DNA from: Rhabdochlamydiaceae bacterium | GTDB taxonomy: Bacteria; Chlamydiota; Chlamydiia; Chlamydiales; Rhabdochlamydiaceae | Assembly: GCA_019745395.1 (NCBI GenBank) | Contig: JAIETG010000008.1 | Coordinates: forward strand, 62,001 to 126,000 | Direction of reading: 5' to 3' | Length of the DNA: 64,000 nt | Shown: in pieces, positions 1 through 9,874 of the stretch | How positions within the stretch are numbered: the stretch's first letter is position 1 | Layout: every line of letters starts with the position of its first letter | The notes under the pieces: model-generated | Databases searched by the model: none | Seen by the model: only the letters and a program-made list of their open reading frames with translations | Told to the model about the DNA's origin: nothing | Program-made: the position numbers and the translations under genes

Positions 1-656
1 ATCCTTGAATTCATTTGCTCGATATACCAAGGCACTCCTCCTGTTACAGCTAAAGCAAATAGTTTTTCCTGAGCAGATCTTTTATATCCTAACTTATTGA
101 GTAAAGTATTGCATTCTTGCAAAGAAAGCTCTTGAAGATGGATTTTAAGGGAAATGCGTCCCACAAAGCCCGTGCTATTTACAATGTTTTTTTCGATCCA
201 AAAAGATAAAGAACCACACAAAATAAGAATTAAATTGGAGTTTTTTTGAAAGTATTGATCCCAAACAATTTTTAGCTTACTTAAAAAAGTTGAGTCTTTT
301 GATCCCATCCATGTGATTTCATCTAAAAGGACGACCACAGGTTCTTTTTTGATGTTTTGAGCTAAATTGGTCAACAAGTCTCCCCAATCTTTCACAGATT
401 CAAGCCCAGGAAGTCCCATTTGAAGGTGGAGCTGTCTTGCAAATTCAGCTCTTTGCATTTGTGCTGTTGTGTTACGAGTTGGAGCCAGTCCCTCGAACCG
501 GAGAAAACGCTTTCCTTTTGCAAATTCTTCTATAAGACGACTTTTCCCAATACGCCTGCGTCCTTTGATGACGACGAGGGACGCTGATTTTTTATGGAGT
601 AGCTGCTTTAAATCATAAAGCTCTTCTTCTCTTCCTACAAACAGAGTCTCATCCAT
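1..656 (-). CDS. AAA family ATPase, archaeal-ATPase-like (partial, C-terminus outside window)
   Basis: Reading leftwards from the ATG at 656-654, about 218 codons stay open to the edge of the window, so the C-terminal part is missing. The start region reads MDETLFVGREEEL, followed by a Walker A-like loop KGRRRIGKSRL near residues 32-42 and a Walker B strand VVVLLDEITWM near residue 120. A later LILCGS stretch resembles sensor 1. This fits the STAND-like archaeal-ATPase group (COG1672, PF01637), which often carries a C-terminal DUF234 domain; that part cannot be seen. The cellular role of the family is unknown. The gene diverges from nadE and is preceded by two tandem hairpins at 670-764 that may control it. 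Confidence is high for the ATPase fold and low for any role. Confidence 0.88.
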   Translation of the reverse strand, partial: MDETLFVGREEELYDLKQLLHKKSASLVVIKGRRRIGKSRLIEEFAKGKRFLRFEGLAPTRNTTAQMQRAEFARQLHLQMGLPGLESVKDWGDLLTNLAQNIKKEPVVVLLDEITWMGSKDSTFLSKLKIVWDQYFQKNSNLILILCGSLSFWIEKNIVNSTGFVGRISLKIHLQELSLQECNTLLNKLGYKRSAQEKLFALAVTGGVPWYIEQMNSR

Positions 657-669
657 GCTCACACTCGCA

Positions 670-709
670 ATCTACCGCAAAATCGTTATTTTACTGTTTT
701 GCGGTAGAT
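670..709. repeat. Perfect inverted repeat upstream of the ATPase gene (hairpin unit 1)
   Basis: ATCTACCGCAAAA at 670-682 is the exact reverse complement of TTTTGCGGTAGAT at 697-709, separated by 14 nt. The unit lies 14 bp upstream of the ATPase start codon and could act as an operator or as an RNA hairpin in its leader. Function is inferred from position only. Confidence 0.85.
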
Positions 710-724
710 ATCGCAAGTCTAAAT

Positions 725-764
725 ATCTACCGTAAAATAGGTTTTTTGCTTTTTTGCGGTAGAT
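725..764. repeat. Second copy of the inverted repeat (hairpin unit 2)
   Basis: ATCTACCGTAAAA at 725-737 pairs with TTTTGCGGTAGAT at 752-764 with a single G-T type mismatch. Both arms sit exactly 55 bp from the matching arms of unit 1, so the window holds a tandem pair of equally sized 40-nt hairpins. The rest of 657-933, between the ATPase and nadE starts, shows no convincing gene; a 60-codon minus-strand frame at 719-901 overlaps the hairpin and looks spurious. Confidence 0.8.
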
Positions 765-933
765 TGTTGTTCTATGTTTTTATCTGTTAGATGTTTGTGG
801 TATTTATGGGAGTGTGATGAATTTTGTTTTGTGGATGTTGCTATTAGGAAGCGATTAAAAATCATCTTTGAAACATGTCTCATGAAATATACAATGGGCA
901 TTTATTGTTCCCAATAAAGAGGCTTCATTTTTC

Positions 934-2577
934 ATGAAAATACTTCTAGCTCAGCTCAATTATACCGTTGGAGATTTACAGGGGAATACAGAGAAAATCT
1001 TGTCCGCTTTGGATGAGGCTCGGAAAGAGCGTGTAGATCTCATCGTTTTTTCAGAGCTGTCCATTTGTGGCTATCCTCCAGAGGACCTTCTTTTGGAAGA
1101 GGGGTTTGTGGAAGCAGTAGAACTATGTCTGCAAAAGATTATACACGCATCCCAAGACCTTATGGTGGTTGTAGGCCTTCCTAGAAAAAATCTTTTAGGA
1201 CAAGGTAAGCCTCTTTATAGCAGCGCTGCTGTTATACAAGATGGATCCCTTTTGGGATTTTATGATAAGTGGCTTCTTCCTACCTATGATGTTTTTGATG
1301 AGGGAAGACATTTTGAGCCGGGAGCGGCTCTTCCCATTTGGGAATGTATGGGTAGGAAATTTGCGATTTTGATCTGTGAAGATATTTGGGAGCACTCTAA
1401 AGGTATTTCTTATACCCACTACTCAAGAGATCCAGTGCAAGAGCTTTCGTTAACACAAATCGATTTTTTGATTGTGATTGCAGCATCTCCTTATCATACA
1501 AAAAAAATAGATACACGAATCGATGTATGTCAAAAAGTTGTACAAACAGTAAAATGTCCTCTTTTTCTGTGCTCTCAGGTTGGAGCAAACGATCAATTGG
1601 TTTTTGATGGATATAGCTTATGGATGGATGCGCAAGGAATCGTTCAGTCAATGGCTCAAGGTTTTGCAGAAGATCTTAAAGTTTGCGATCTAGATCAAAC
1701 AAATGCGCAAGTTTTTAATCTGCCATCAGAGATAGAAGAAATCATTGATGCTCTTGTTTTGGGTGTAAAAGACTATTTTCACAAAAGTGGTTTTTCTAAA
1801 GCTTGTTTTGGCCTCTCTGGAGGAATAGATTCTGCAGTTGTTGCTTGCATTGCAGTTCAAGCTTTAGGAAAAGAAAATGTATTGGCACTTATGATGCCGT
1901 CTCGTTACAGCACACCTTCAAGCTTTACAGATGCCAAGAGCTTATTGGAACGTTTAGATATTTCTTATGAGGAGATTTCTATTGAAAAACCTTTTGAGAC
2001 CTATTTGACGCTCTTAGAGCCGTATTTTGTAGGGTATTCTCCTGATATCACAGAAGAGAATTTACAGGCGCGTATTCGCGCCATGCTCTTAATGGCTTTT
2101 TCTAACAAGCTGGGATATTTGCTTTTAAATACGAGTAATAAAAGCGAGATGGCCTTGGGTTTTACGACTCTTTACGGAGACCTATGCGGGGCTTTAAGTC
2201 CGATTTCTGATCTTTTAAAAACCCAGGTGTACGAAGTTGCTTCTTTTTTTTGCAAAAAACAAAAAATCATTCCGATGACCATTTTACAAAAAGAGCCATC
2301 TCCAGAGCTTAGACCTCAGCACAAAACGACAGATTCTTTACCTAAGTATGATCTTTTAGATCCCATCATTTATGCGTACATAGAAGAAAGAAAATCTGCT
2401 CAGAAAATTGCTCAAGAGCAGCAATTGGAGCTTTCTTTTGTTTTAGACCTTATCAACAAGATCCACCAAGCGGAATACAAAAGAAGGCAAGCGCCTCCGG
2501 GTATTCGCATCAGCCAAAAATCTTTTCGTGAGGGGAGAAAGATCCCTATTGTTCAGAAGTGGAGATCTGTTTTTTAG
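934..2577 (+). CDS. nadE: Glutamine-dependent NAD+ synthetase
   Basis: 547 residues, cytosolic. It makes NAD+ from deamido-NAD+, ATP and glutamine-derived ammonia. The N-terminal half is a nitrilase-type glutaminase with the expected triad: E41 in FSELSICGYPP, K112 in YDKWLLP and C148 in ILICEDIW. The C-terminal half is the ATP-pyrophosphatase synthetase domain with the PP-loop SGGIDS at 295-300, and further on NTSNKSEMALGFTTLYGD, the deamido-NAD site segment. Length is normal for the two-domain form. The ATG at 934 follows an AAAGAGG sequence at about 916-922. The gene stands alone between the divergent ATPase and the giant-protein array, and nothing suggests a functional link to either. Confidence 0.97.
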   Translation: MKILLAQLNYTVGDLQGNTEKILSALDEARKERVDLIVFSELSICGYPPEDLLLEEGFVEAVELCLQKIIHASQDLMVVVGLPRKNLLGQGKPLYSSAAVIQDGSLLGFYDKWLLPTYDVFDEGRHFEPGAALPIWECMGRKFAILICEDIWEHSKGISYTHYSRDPVQELSLTQIDFLIVIAASPYHTKKIDTRIDVCQKVVQTVKCPLFLCSQVGANDQLVFDGYSLWMDAQGIVQSMAQGFAEDLKVCDLDQTNAQVFNLPSEIEEIIDALVLGVKDYFHKSGFSKACFGLSGGIDSAVVACIAVQALGKENVLALMMPSRYSTPSSFTDAKSLLERLDISYEEISIEKPFETYLTLLEPYFVGYSPDITEENLQARIRAMLLMAFSNKLGYLLLNTSNKSEMALGFTTLYGDLCGALSPISDLLKTQVYEVASFFCKKQKIIPMTILQKEPSPELRPQHKTTDSLPKYDLLDPIIYAYIEERKSAQKIAQEQQLELSFVLDLINKIHQAEYKRRQAPPGIRISQKSFREGRKIPIVQKWRSVF

Positions 2578-2588
2578 TGATTCCTTCA

Positions 2589-2617
2589 TTGCATAAAAAT
2601 AAAATTTGTTAGATATA
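2589..2617 (+). promoter_or_regulatory. Possible sigma-70-type promoter upstream of A1
   Basis: TTGCAT at 2589-2594 and GATATA at 2612-2617 are 17 bp apart in the only gap (71 bp) between nadE and the array. The match is fair, in AT-rich DNA where chance matches are common. It would drive A1 and, through short gaps, possibly B1-B4. Confidence 0.35.
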
Positions 2618-2648
2618 CAAGAGATAACTTAATTTTTTAAGTACTCTC

Positions 2649-5600
2649 ATGAAAAAAATAGCGGCGTTTTCTCTGATATCTAGTGTTTTGAGCCTGACCT
2701 CTTCTTTATGTCTTGCTATGCCAAGTCATCCGGAAATTTTTTCAGGAACAGCAGAAGTTCAGCATATAGATTCCCATACGATGGAGATTAAACCGTCAGA
2801 TGGTGCGATCTTGCAATACAAAGACTTTCAGATCGGATCTCAGGAAAAAGTGCGCTTTCTCCAAAATTCTACTAAATCCTGCGTGTTAAATCGCATTACG
2901 GGAGAAAACCCCTCCCAAATTTTAGGATCATTGGAGAGTAATGGTAAAGTCTTTCTGGTAAATCCCAACGGGATCTATTTCGGGCGCGATAGTAAAGTGA
3001 ACGTGGGATCTTTGATCGCGTCTACTTTGGATATTGCAGATGAGGATTTTACCTCGGAAAAGTATCATTTTACCCTGAATCAAGGGAAAAATTCTTCTAT
3101 TGTAAATGAAGGTGTTTTGCATTCTGCAGAAGGATCCATTGTCTTATTAGCTTCGCAAATTCGCAATTTGGGGCAAGTGGAGGCAAAGCTTGGTTCTGTG
3201 GTTCTCGCATCAGGAGAGCATGTAACGCTAGATTTTACGGGAGATGGTCTCATCCAGTTTTCTGTAGAAGGAAGTTTGAAAGAAGCTTTGATCGAACATT
3301 TAGGAGAAATTCATGGTTCGATCGTTTCTTTGAAGCTGCCAACTGCTAAAAAAGCCATTACAGAAATTGTTAATATGGATGGAGCTTGTCAAGGAGATCT
3401 TTTTGTGGAAGAAAATGGAGTGATCAAATTCACTTCTGTGTCACAAATTCAAGCCAAAACAGTTCATGTAGAAGGCTCCCAAATTTCCGTTCTCGGATCT
3501 ATCGATGTGTCAGATGCGTTAGATAAAGGAGGTGATATACATCTTTTCGGAAGAGAGATCGTCTTAGATGGCGCTTTGATTAACGCTTCAGGGCTTTTAG
3601 GTGGAGGAGAGGTTCTTATAGGAGGGGAGTTTCAAGGTAAAGGAACCACTCCTTATGCTTCCAAAGTTACTATGGACCAGTATTCGGAAATTTATGCGGA
3701 GGCAATCGATACAGGAAGTGGAGGACTTGTTGTTCTCTGGTCACAAGATCAGACTATATTTCATGGAACAATCTATGCTCAAGGGGGACTTTTAGACGGC
3801 CTTGGGGGACTTGTTGAAACCTCAAGTAAAGGTGTTTTGAACGTCGAAAAAGGCATAGTCAATACATTAGATGGGAAAGGGCAAGCGGGAGAGTGGCTTT
3901 TAGATCCCAGCTACATGAATATTGTGAGCGGGAGCTCTTTTTCTTTTGGTTTTGGAAACTCTGATACGAGTAACTTTTCAGGCTCTCTTGGGATTGATAA
4001 TTTTTTGAATCTTTCATCGAATGTGACTGTCTTAGCCAATTTTGGTATCAATATAAACGATTCTTTTAGTGTTACAGGCAGTCCTTCTAGTTTTCATCCA
4101 AATCTTACTTTTCAAACAGGATCCTCTGGATTTGTATCAGTTGGAGATCCTAGTGATTGCAGTAAAAATATAACCATTACGACAAGTGGAGGTAGCATTG
4201 ACTTAGTAAATGTTGCTTCTTTTTTTCTTCAGTGTCCCTCTACAACGATCAATACAAGTGGTGGGGCAATACAGTTAAATTCTCTTGCTTCAACCTCCTC
4301 TTGTTATAATTCTGGATCACCGCCAGCTTTGACCATTAACGCAGGTACAGGGGCCGTTTCTTTTAATGCGCCCTACCTTTCTGGAAATTCCTATCCGATA
4401 GGCCCTATTATTGTAAATACTGCCGGGTCGGTACGTACGAACAATCTGTATATAAATGGCGATTTAACGCTGACATCGATTCCTTTGCAGATATCGGGAG
4501 GAGGGACTCCAACGATCAGTACCAATGGCCATAATATATCCACAGGATCTATTGATATTGCCTCAGGTTATACTGGCTCTTTGAATCTTATTGCAGGACC
4601 CTCAAGCACGATTTCTATAGGAGCCGTTGGAAGTACTGGTCCTCTTACAAGCTTTACCATAGCAAGTGATGCTGCAAGTCATGTCATACTTTCTGATGTG
4701 ACTACGACAGGAGGAGATATTTCCCTTGAACCTTCATCTACATTCAGTAGTGCATCCTCTTTAACGGCAAATGGAGGTTTGGTTTCTTTAGCTTCGGCAA
4801 CTACATCAGGGACAGTTGTCGCAGATGGAAGTATCAGTTTTGCGGCAGACTCTATAATAAGCGGAACCTTTACAGCAGGCGGAGGCATTACTTCTGCGGG
4901 CTCTCTTGTATTGGGGGGAACAACGGCACTTACGGCTCCATCTGGAATTGCCATAGCATCTGGCATCAGCGGCAGCTCTAGCTATGATCTTGCGTTAGCC
5001 GCATCTTCAAGTTCTATTTCCGTAGGAGGAGATGTCTCTAGTTTACACAGTTTTACTATTTCCAGCGCAAGTGCTGCGACTCTATTTAATATAACAACTT
5101 CAGGAGGACAGATTTCAATTGCAAGTCCTGTTGTGATCCAAGGAAGTAGTGGGACTATAATTTCGGGTGGAGGAAATATCACCTTTACTCATTCTATTCT
5201 GCCGAGCATTTCCAATATTGATCTCACGATCAATGCAGGAGTTGGAGCTATCGGCATGCAAGGGATGGGGGAATCTAGTAAGCCTTTTGGAGATATTACC
5301 CTCACAGGTGGAACTATTACTTTAGGTCAAGATATGTGCCTAAATGGTGGTTTTGTGATAGATAATTCAGGAGCTCTTGCTATTTCATCGGGAGTCATTA
5401 ATGTAGGTGGCAATTTTAGTCAAACAGGTACAGGGGCATTTTCTTTAGGCGATAGCATTTTTGCAGGGGGATCTATTGGCTTTCAAGGCGATCTTGTCAC
5501 TACGTCTAGCATCGCTTTGCAAGGAGTCGAAGGTCTTACAATTCCAGGCTCTATTACTACAACGGCCACCACGCCTAATTTAACCATAAATGCAGGGAAT

Positions 5601-8600
5601 AATCCTTTAACTATACTTTCTTTGGGAAGTGATTCTTTCCCCTTTGGGACACTAAGTATTACAACTTCAGATCTTAGTTTAGCAGGAAATATCATAACGT
5701 CTTCGGTTTTTTCCGCAGCATCTCCTTCTGTTACAATCTCCTCTGCTATTACGATATCAGCAGATACCATTATAACAGGTCCTGATGGGATTACTCTCAA
5801 TGGCGCTATCACGACAACGAGTGTCACTCCTGCTTTGACTTTGGATGCAGGATTAAGTCCTTTAATCGTCTCAGGACTTGGAAATAACACGTATCCTTTA
5901 GGAACTCTTTCTATGACGGGTTCTTCTCTTAGTATAAACGGAAATATTGTCACAAGTGGATCTATTGGTTTTGTAGGTCCTGTTACTATTGCAACCGATT
6001 GTACTTTGCAGGGATCTACAGGGATTACTTTTGGCAGCACATTTGTTTCAAGCCTGACCGACTATGATCTTACCTTGGTAAGTTCTGGCCCTGTCAGTGT
6101 AGTAAGTTTGGGGAGCGGAGCTCTTCCTTTAGGAGATATTTCCATAACAAGCGCCGGGTTAACCGTAACAGAAAATCTTATATCTTCGGGAAATATCACC
6201 TTGATCGGATCTACTATTACATTAGGTCCCCAGATTACGGCACTGGAAAATATCACGATTGAAAATACTGGCCTCTTAAGCATTCCTCCTGGGACTATGA
6301 GTATTATCGGCAATTTTAATCAAACAGGTGTTGGGAATGTTTCTTTAGGAACAAGCATTACGACCGCCGGTTCGATTTCTTTTGAAGGAGCCGTGACTAT
6401 TACTTCTAATGTTGCTTTAGAAGGAGAGCTTGGCATTACGGTTCCGGGTTCCATTATTCCCAATCCCGCCAATTTGAATTTGACTTTGAATACAGGTACA
6501 AATCCTTTAAGCGTGCAGTCTTTAGGAAGCAGTTCTTTTCCTTTGGGGACCCTTACGATCTTAGCATCAGAGCTTACCTTAGGGGGCAATGTTTACACTA
6601 GCTCTTCTATATCCTTGTCCTCTCCCATTACGATAGCTGCAAATACCTCTTTAACGGGTCCTTATGGAATTACTTTAAGTGGCTCTATTACGGCAAGCAG
6701 TGGTAATCCATCTTTGACTTTAACAGCGGCATCAGGCCCTATTGACGTTGTAAGTCTTGGAAGTAACACTTCTCCTTTAGGGGCCATTTCTCTTATTGGC
6801 ACCTCTGTTACTTTAGGAGGAGATGTTGCATCGATTGCATCGATTGGTATAACGGGTCCCGTTGTCATTGATACCGATCTTACATTAAGAGGAGATACAG
6901 GCATTACTTTAAGCAGTAGTCTACTTCCCAGCACAAATTCTTTGGATCTAGTTCTGGAGGCAACCTCTGGTTCTGTTAGTGTAAAAGCTTTAGGAAGTAG
7001 ATCTTTGCCATTAGGAGATTTTTCTGTAATAGGTCAAGCTATGACGATAGGAGGGAATATCACCTCCTCTTCTATTGCCATCACAGCTCCTGTTACTCTA
7101 AGTTCATCGAGCATATGGAAAGCTCGGGGAGGAATTACTACAAGTGGGAGCATTGATGGTCCTTTTGCCTTAACGCTTGATGGAGTAAGTTCAACACAAG
7201 GTGTTATTACCATCGGAGGATCGGTGGGAGCAAATACTAGATTAAGTAGTTTTATCATTCAAAATGCTCTGCAATCGAGCCTTTCTTCCGTATTCACAAA
7301 TGTCGGATTGGTTCAGATCACATCTCCTCTGCTTCTCAATAATCATACCATTTTGAGCTCTTCCGGAGGGAATATTGAACTGGACGGTGTAGTAAATTCT
7401 CAAGTAAACACACACTACAATCTAAGCCTCGCTGCAGGAGTCGGAACGATCCTAATTGGTAATAACGTTGGAGCTGTAACAGCTTTAGGCTCTTTTACGG
7501 TCAATAGCGCGCAAAGTACGCTCATTGAAGGATCCATTCTTTCGACATTAGGATCTACTAGTATCTACTCTCCTTTAATTTCCTCTATTCCTACGTTAAC
7601 TATCACTTCTGAAGCTTATGGAAGCCTTTTTATTACAAGTTATATGGGAACCAACAGTGGGATGCAGAATCTTACTCTTGCAGCTACGCAAAATGTCCAA
7701 ATTGGTCCTATGGGTAGCAGCTTAAAACCTTTGGGAACGATTGTAATTACGGGATCTGCAGTCACCTTAGAAGGTAGCGTTTATGCGCAGGGTAGCCTTT
7801 CTATTGCCAATTCTGGAGAGCTTTCGATAGAAGCTGGAGATGTTTCTTTAGGAGGAGGCTTTTCTCAAACAAGCGAGGGCAGTGTTTCTTTAGGAAAGAA
7901 CATAACAGCCAATACCATCTCTTTTCAATCTCCCATTACTCTTTCCAATGATTCTATTTTACGATCTAATAGGGGAATTACTTTGAGCTCTTCGGTTAAT
8001 GGAGCGTTCGATTTTTCCTTAATGGGAACAATTGGGGATGTGACCTTTCAAAATTGCTGTCTAGGTTGCGTGACTCCTCTTGGTTCACTAACTGCAACAG
8101 GTAAAGCCTTGAGTTTTTCCGGAAATGTGGAATTACACACTTCGGGAAATATGAACCTGGATCTATCAGGAGAATCTAGCTCTGTTGGGACAGCGAACTT
8201 GGTAATCGATGCAGGAAGCTCTATTGTTTATCTGGGGCCTATTGGACTTAATACTGCTTTGAACTCTGTGAGTATTACAGCGGGACTCTTACAAACGCGG
8301 GGCATTGGAACTTCAGGGGGAGCGATTGCTATTCATGCTCCCGTACGGCTGAACGCATCTCAGGTAGTTTTTGATACTACGCGAAGTGGCTCTTCTGGCG
8401 CTGCTATCACCGTTGATAGTGCGATAAACTCTTTTGCCTCTGCGTATAATAGCTTGTCGATCGTATCCGGAATCGGTGAGATTACCTTATCGGGGGATTT
8501 GGGAAATACGAGTGTATTGGATTCTGTTTCTCTTGCATCTACTCATAGTTTTATTGTTCCCAATATCACAACTTTTCAAGATATCACCATTTCAGCGCCC

Positions 8601-9857
8601 GTCATCTTATCCAATACTCCTTTGACGAGTTTTACTTCCCAAAATAACGGTAATATAACGCTTGGCAGTGTTGATGGAACCAGTAGCGGAGCTCAGCGGT
8701 TTACGGCTGACACAAAAGGTGTTGTGTCTTTAGGAGTGGTAGGCGGAAATATTCCTCTGGAAGAACTTGTCATTACATCTGCTTCAGAGGTACATGTTCA
8801 GAGTGTTACAACGCAAGGTGTGATCACGTTGACTCCTCCTATTTTACTGACAGACTCTGCAACACTACGCTCTTCTGGGAGCCTCATTACCTTGGGATCC
8901 ATCAATGGAATTTCCGCAGGAAACCAAAGTCTTACTGTTGATGCAGGATCTGCGGAACTACTGTTTATGGGAAATATCGGTTCGATAACACCGCTCAAAA
9001 ACTTGGCTCTAACGGGGAGTTTGATAGATTTAGAAGGATCGTTAATCTACGCCTTAGGATCACAAAGCTATAACGGTCCTGTGGTATTTGCTCAGTCAGC
9101 TACTTTTCAGGCACAAGGAAATATTACTTTTGCTGCTTCTCTAGATGCTGCTTTTGCAGGAAGTGATCTTTCTTTTTACATGGGAAAAGGAGATCTTACT
9201 TTTGCAGGCTCTGCAGGAGACGCCCCTTTTGGAGCAATCTCGGTATTTAATGCCAGCGGTTTTGCTGCACAAGACATACTCGCAGGCAGTCTTAAGGTCT
9301 CTGGAGGGTCTGCTGATATCGCCTTGTATGGGGATGTGAACTTATCTGATCTTGCAGGGATTAGTCTTGATGGAAAAAGTATTCAGTTAGTAGGAAATAT
9401 AAATGCTTTGTATCGCTTCTTTCGCGCTCGTGAAATCACGAGTCATTTAGATTTTCCTGTATCGCTTAATATTTCAGATCCTACACCGCGAGAATTGCAA
9501 TACATCAATTTGGTCCACCAAAATATAGGAACGCAGAGCCATCCTATCGAGGTCTCAGAAGATCTGGTTACAGGATCGTATTTTAGAGCAGACTTTGTTG
9601 GCGATTTGGCCCATGATGATACTATCATATCCTTTGCCGACTCTTCCTACGTGTTGACGTTTAACGGTCAGACTATAGTCAATAATTTAACGCAATCTTT
9701 TGCTCGAGATCTTTTTCTGTTACTTCCTAAAGACCTTTTCTATCTTCCTGGGATCTACAGTTCTTGGAATAACTTGTCCAATGATGAATATTTTCAGCAA
9801 GAGCCTATAAACTTGGGCGAAAATCCAAGGAATCGAGAAATGTTTTATACGTATTGA
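2649..9857 (+). CDS. A1: giant TPS-domain (filamentous haemagglutinin-like) exported protein
   Basis: 2402 residues. The Sec signal peptide has a probable cleavage after LCLA (residue 23). The haemagglutination-activity TPS domain follows, with NRITGENPSQILG (81-93) and NPNGI (105-109), both hallmarks of that family. After a GGGEVLIGGEFQGKG segment and GGLVVLWSQDQT comes WLLDP near residue 416. Residues from about 430 to 2150 are Ser/Thr/Gly/Ile-rich repeats of about 75 residues built around SLGSxxxPLG and LTLNAG, as expected for a right-handed beta-helix. The end carries the A-type cap with LPKDLFYLPGIYSSW and stops at FYTY, lacking the tail extension of A2-A4. The termini are A-like while the body repeats are B-like, so it looks chimeric. 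Likely a surface adhesin or fibre. No partner transporter is nearby and the RBS is weak. Confidence 0.9.
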   Translation: MKKIAAFSLISSVLSLTSSLCLAMPSHPEIFSGTAEVQHIDSHTMEIKPSDGAILQYKDFQIGSQEKVRFLQNSTKSCVLNRITGENPSQILGSLESNGKVFLVNPNGIYFGRDSKVNVGSLIASTLDIADEDFTSEKYHFTLNQGKNSSIVNEGVLHSAEGSIVLLASQIRNLGQVEAKLGSVVLASGEHVTLDFTGDGLIQFSVEGSLKEALIEHLGEIHGSIVSLKLPTAKKAITEIVNMDGACQGDLFVEENGVIKFTSVSQIQAKTVHVEGSQISVLGSIDVSDALDKGGDIHLFGREIVLDGALINASGLLGGGEVLIGGEFQGKGTTPYASKVTMDQYSEIYAEAIDTGSGGLVVLWSQDQTIFHGTIYAQGGLLDGLGGLVETSSKGVLNVEKGIVNTLDGKGQAGEWLLDPSYMNIVSGSSFSFGFGNSDTSNFSGSLGIDNFLNLSSNVTVLANFGININDSFSVTGSPSSFHPNLTFQTGSSGFVSVGDPSDCSKNITITTSGGSIDLVNVASFFLQCPSTTINTSGGAIQLNSLASTSSCYNSGSPPALTINAGTGAVSFNAPYLSGNSYPIGPIIVNTAGSVRTNNLYINGDLTLTSIPLQISGGGTPTISTNGHNISTGSIDIASGYTGSLNLIAGPSSTISIGAVGSTGPLTSFTIASDAASHVILSDVTTTGGDISLEPSSTFSSASSLTANGGLVSLASATTSGTVVADGSISFAADSIISGTFTAGGGITSAGSLVLGGTTALTAPSGIAIASGISGSSSYDLALAASSSSISVGGDVSSLHSFTISSASAATLFNITTSGGQISIASPVVIQGSSGTIISGGGNITFTHSILPSISNIDLTINAGVGAIGMQGMGESSKPFGDITLTGGTITLGQDMCLNGGFVIDNSGALAISSGVINVGGNFSQTGTGAFSLGDSIFAGGSIGFQGDLVTTSSIALQGVEGLTIPGSITTTATTPNLTINAGNNPLTILSLGSDSFPFGTLSITTSDLSLAGNIITSSVFSAASPSVTISSAITISADTIITGPDGITLNGAITTTSVTPALTLDAGLSPLIVSGLGNNTYPLGTLSMTGSSLSINGNIVTSGSIGFVGPVTIATDCTLQGSTGITFGSTFVSSLTDYDLTLVSSGPVSVVSLGSGALPLGDISITSAGLTVTENLISSGNITLIGSTITLGPQITALENITIENTGLLSIPPGTMSIIGNFNQTGVGNVSLGTSITTAGSISFEGAVTITSNVALEGELGITVPGSIIPNPANLNLTLNTGTNPLSVQSLGSSSFPLGTLTILASELTLGGNVYTSSSISLSSPITIAANTSLTGPYGITLSGSITASSGNPSLTLTAASGPIDVVSLGSNTSPLGAISLIGTSVTLGGDVASIASIGITGPVVIDTDLTLRGDTGITLSSSLLPSTNSLDLVLEATSGSVSVKALGSRSLPLGDFSVIGQAMTIGGNITSSSIAITAPVTLSSSSIWKARGGITTSGSIDGPFALTLDGVSSTQGVITIGGSVGANTRLSSFIIQNALQSSLSSVFTNVGLVQITSPLLLNNHTILSSSGGNIELDGVVNSQVNTHYNLSLAAGVGTILIGNNVGAVTALGSFTVNSAQSTLIEGSILSTLGSTSIYSPLISSIPTLTITSEAYGSLFITSYMGTNSGMQNLTLAATQNVQIGPMGSSLKPLGTIVITGSAVTLEGSVYAQGSLSIANSGELSIEAGDVSLGGGFSQTSEGSVSLGKNITANTISFQSPITLSNDSILRSNRGITLSSSVNGAFDFSLMGTIGDVTFQNCCLGCVTPLGSLTATGKALSFSGNVELHTSGNMNLDLSGESSSVGTANLVIDAGSSIVYLGPIGLNTALNSVSITAGLLQTRGIGTSGGAIAIHAPVRLNASQVVFDTTRSGSSGAAITVDSAINSFASAYNSLSIVSGIGEITLSGDLGNTSVLDSVSLASTHSFIVPNITTFQDITISAPVILSNTPLTSFTSQNNGNITLGSVDGTSSGAQRFTADTKGVVSLGVVGGNIPLEELVITSASEVHVQSVTTQGVITLTPPILLTDSATLRSSGSLITLGSINGISAGNQSLTVDAGSAELLFMGNIGSITPLKNLALTGSLIDLEGSLIYALGSQSYNGPVVFAQSATFQAQGNITFAASLDAAFAGSDLSFYMGKGDLTFAGSAGDAPFGAISVFNASGFAAQDILAGSLKVSGGSADIALYGDVNLSDLAGISLDGKSIQLVGNINALYRFFRAREITSHLDFPVSLNISDPTPRELQYINLVHQNIGTQSHPIEVSEDLVTGSYFRADFVGDLAHDDTIISFADSSYVLTFNGQTIVNNLTQSFARDLFLLLPKDLFYLPGIYSSWNNLSNDEYFQQEPINLGENPRNREMFYTY

Positions 9858-9874
9858 ACCTAGGAAGGTAGTTT

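Noticed and set aside
719-901. 60-codon minus-strand frame as a gene
   Set aside because: It overlaps the hairpin units, has no recognisable domain and has a composition typical of chance frames in AT-rich DNA.
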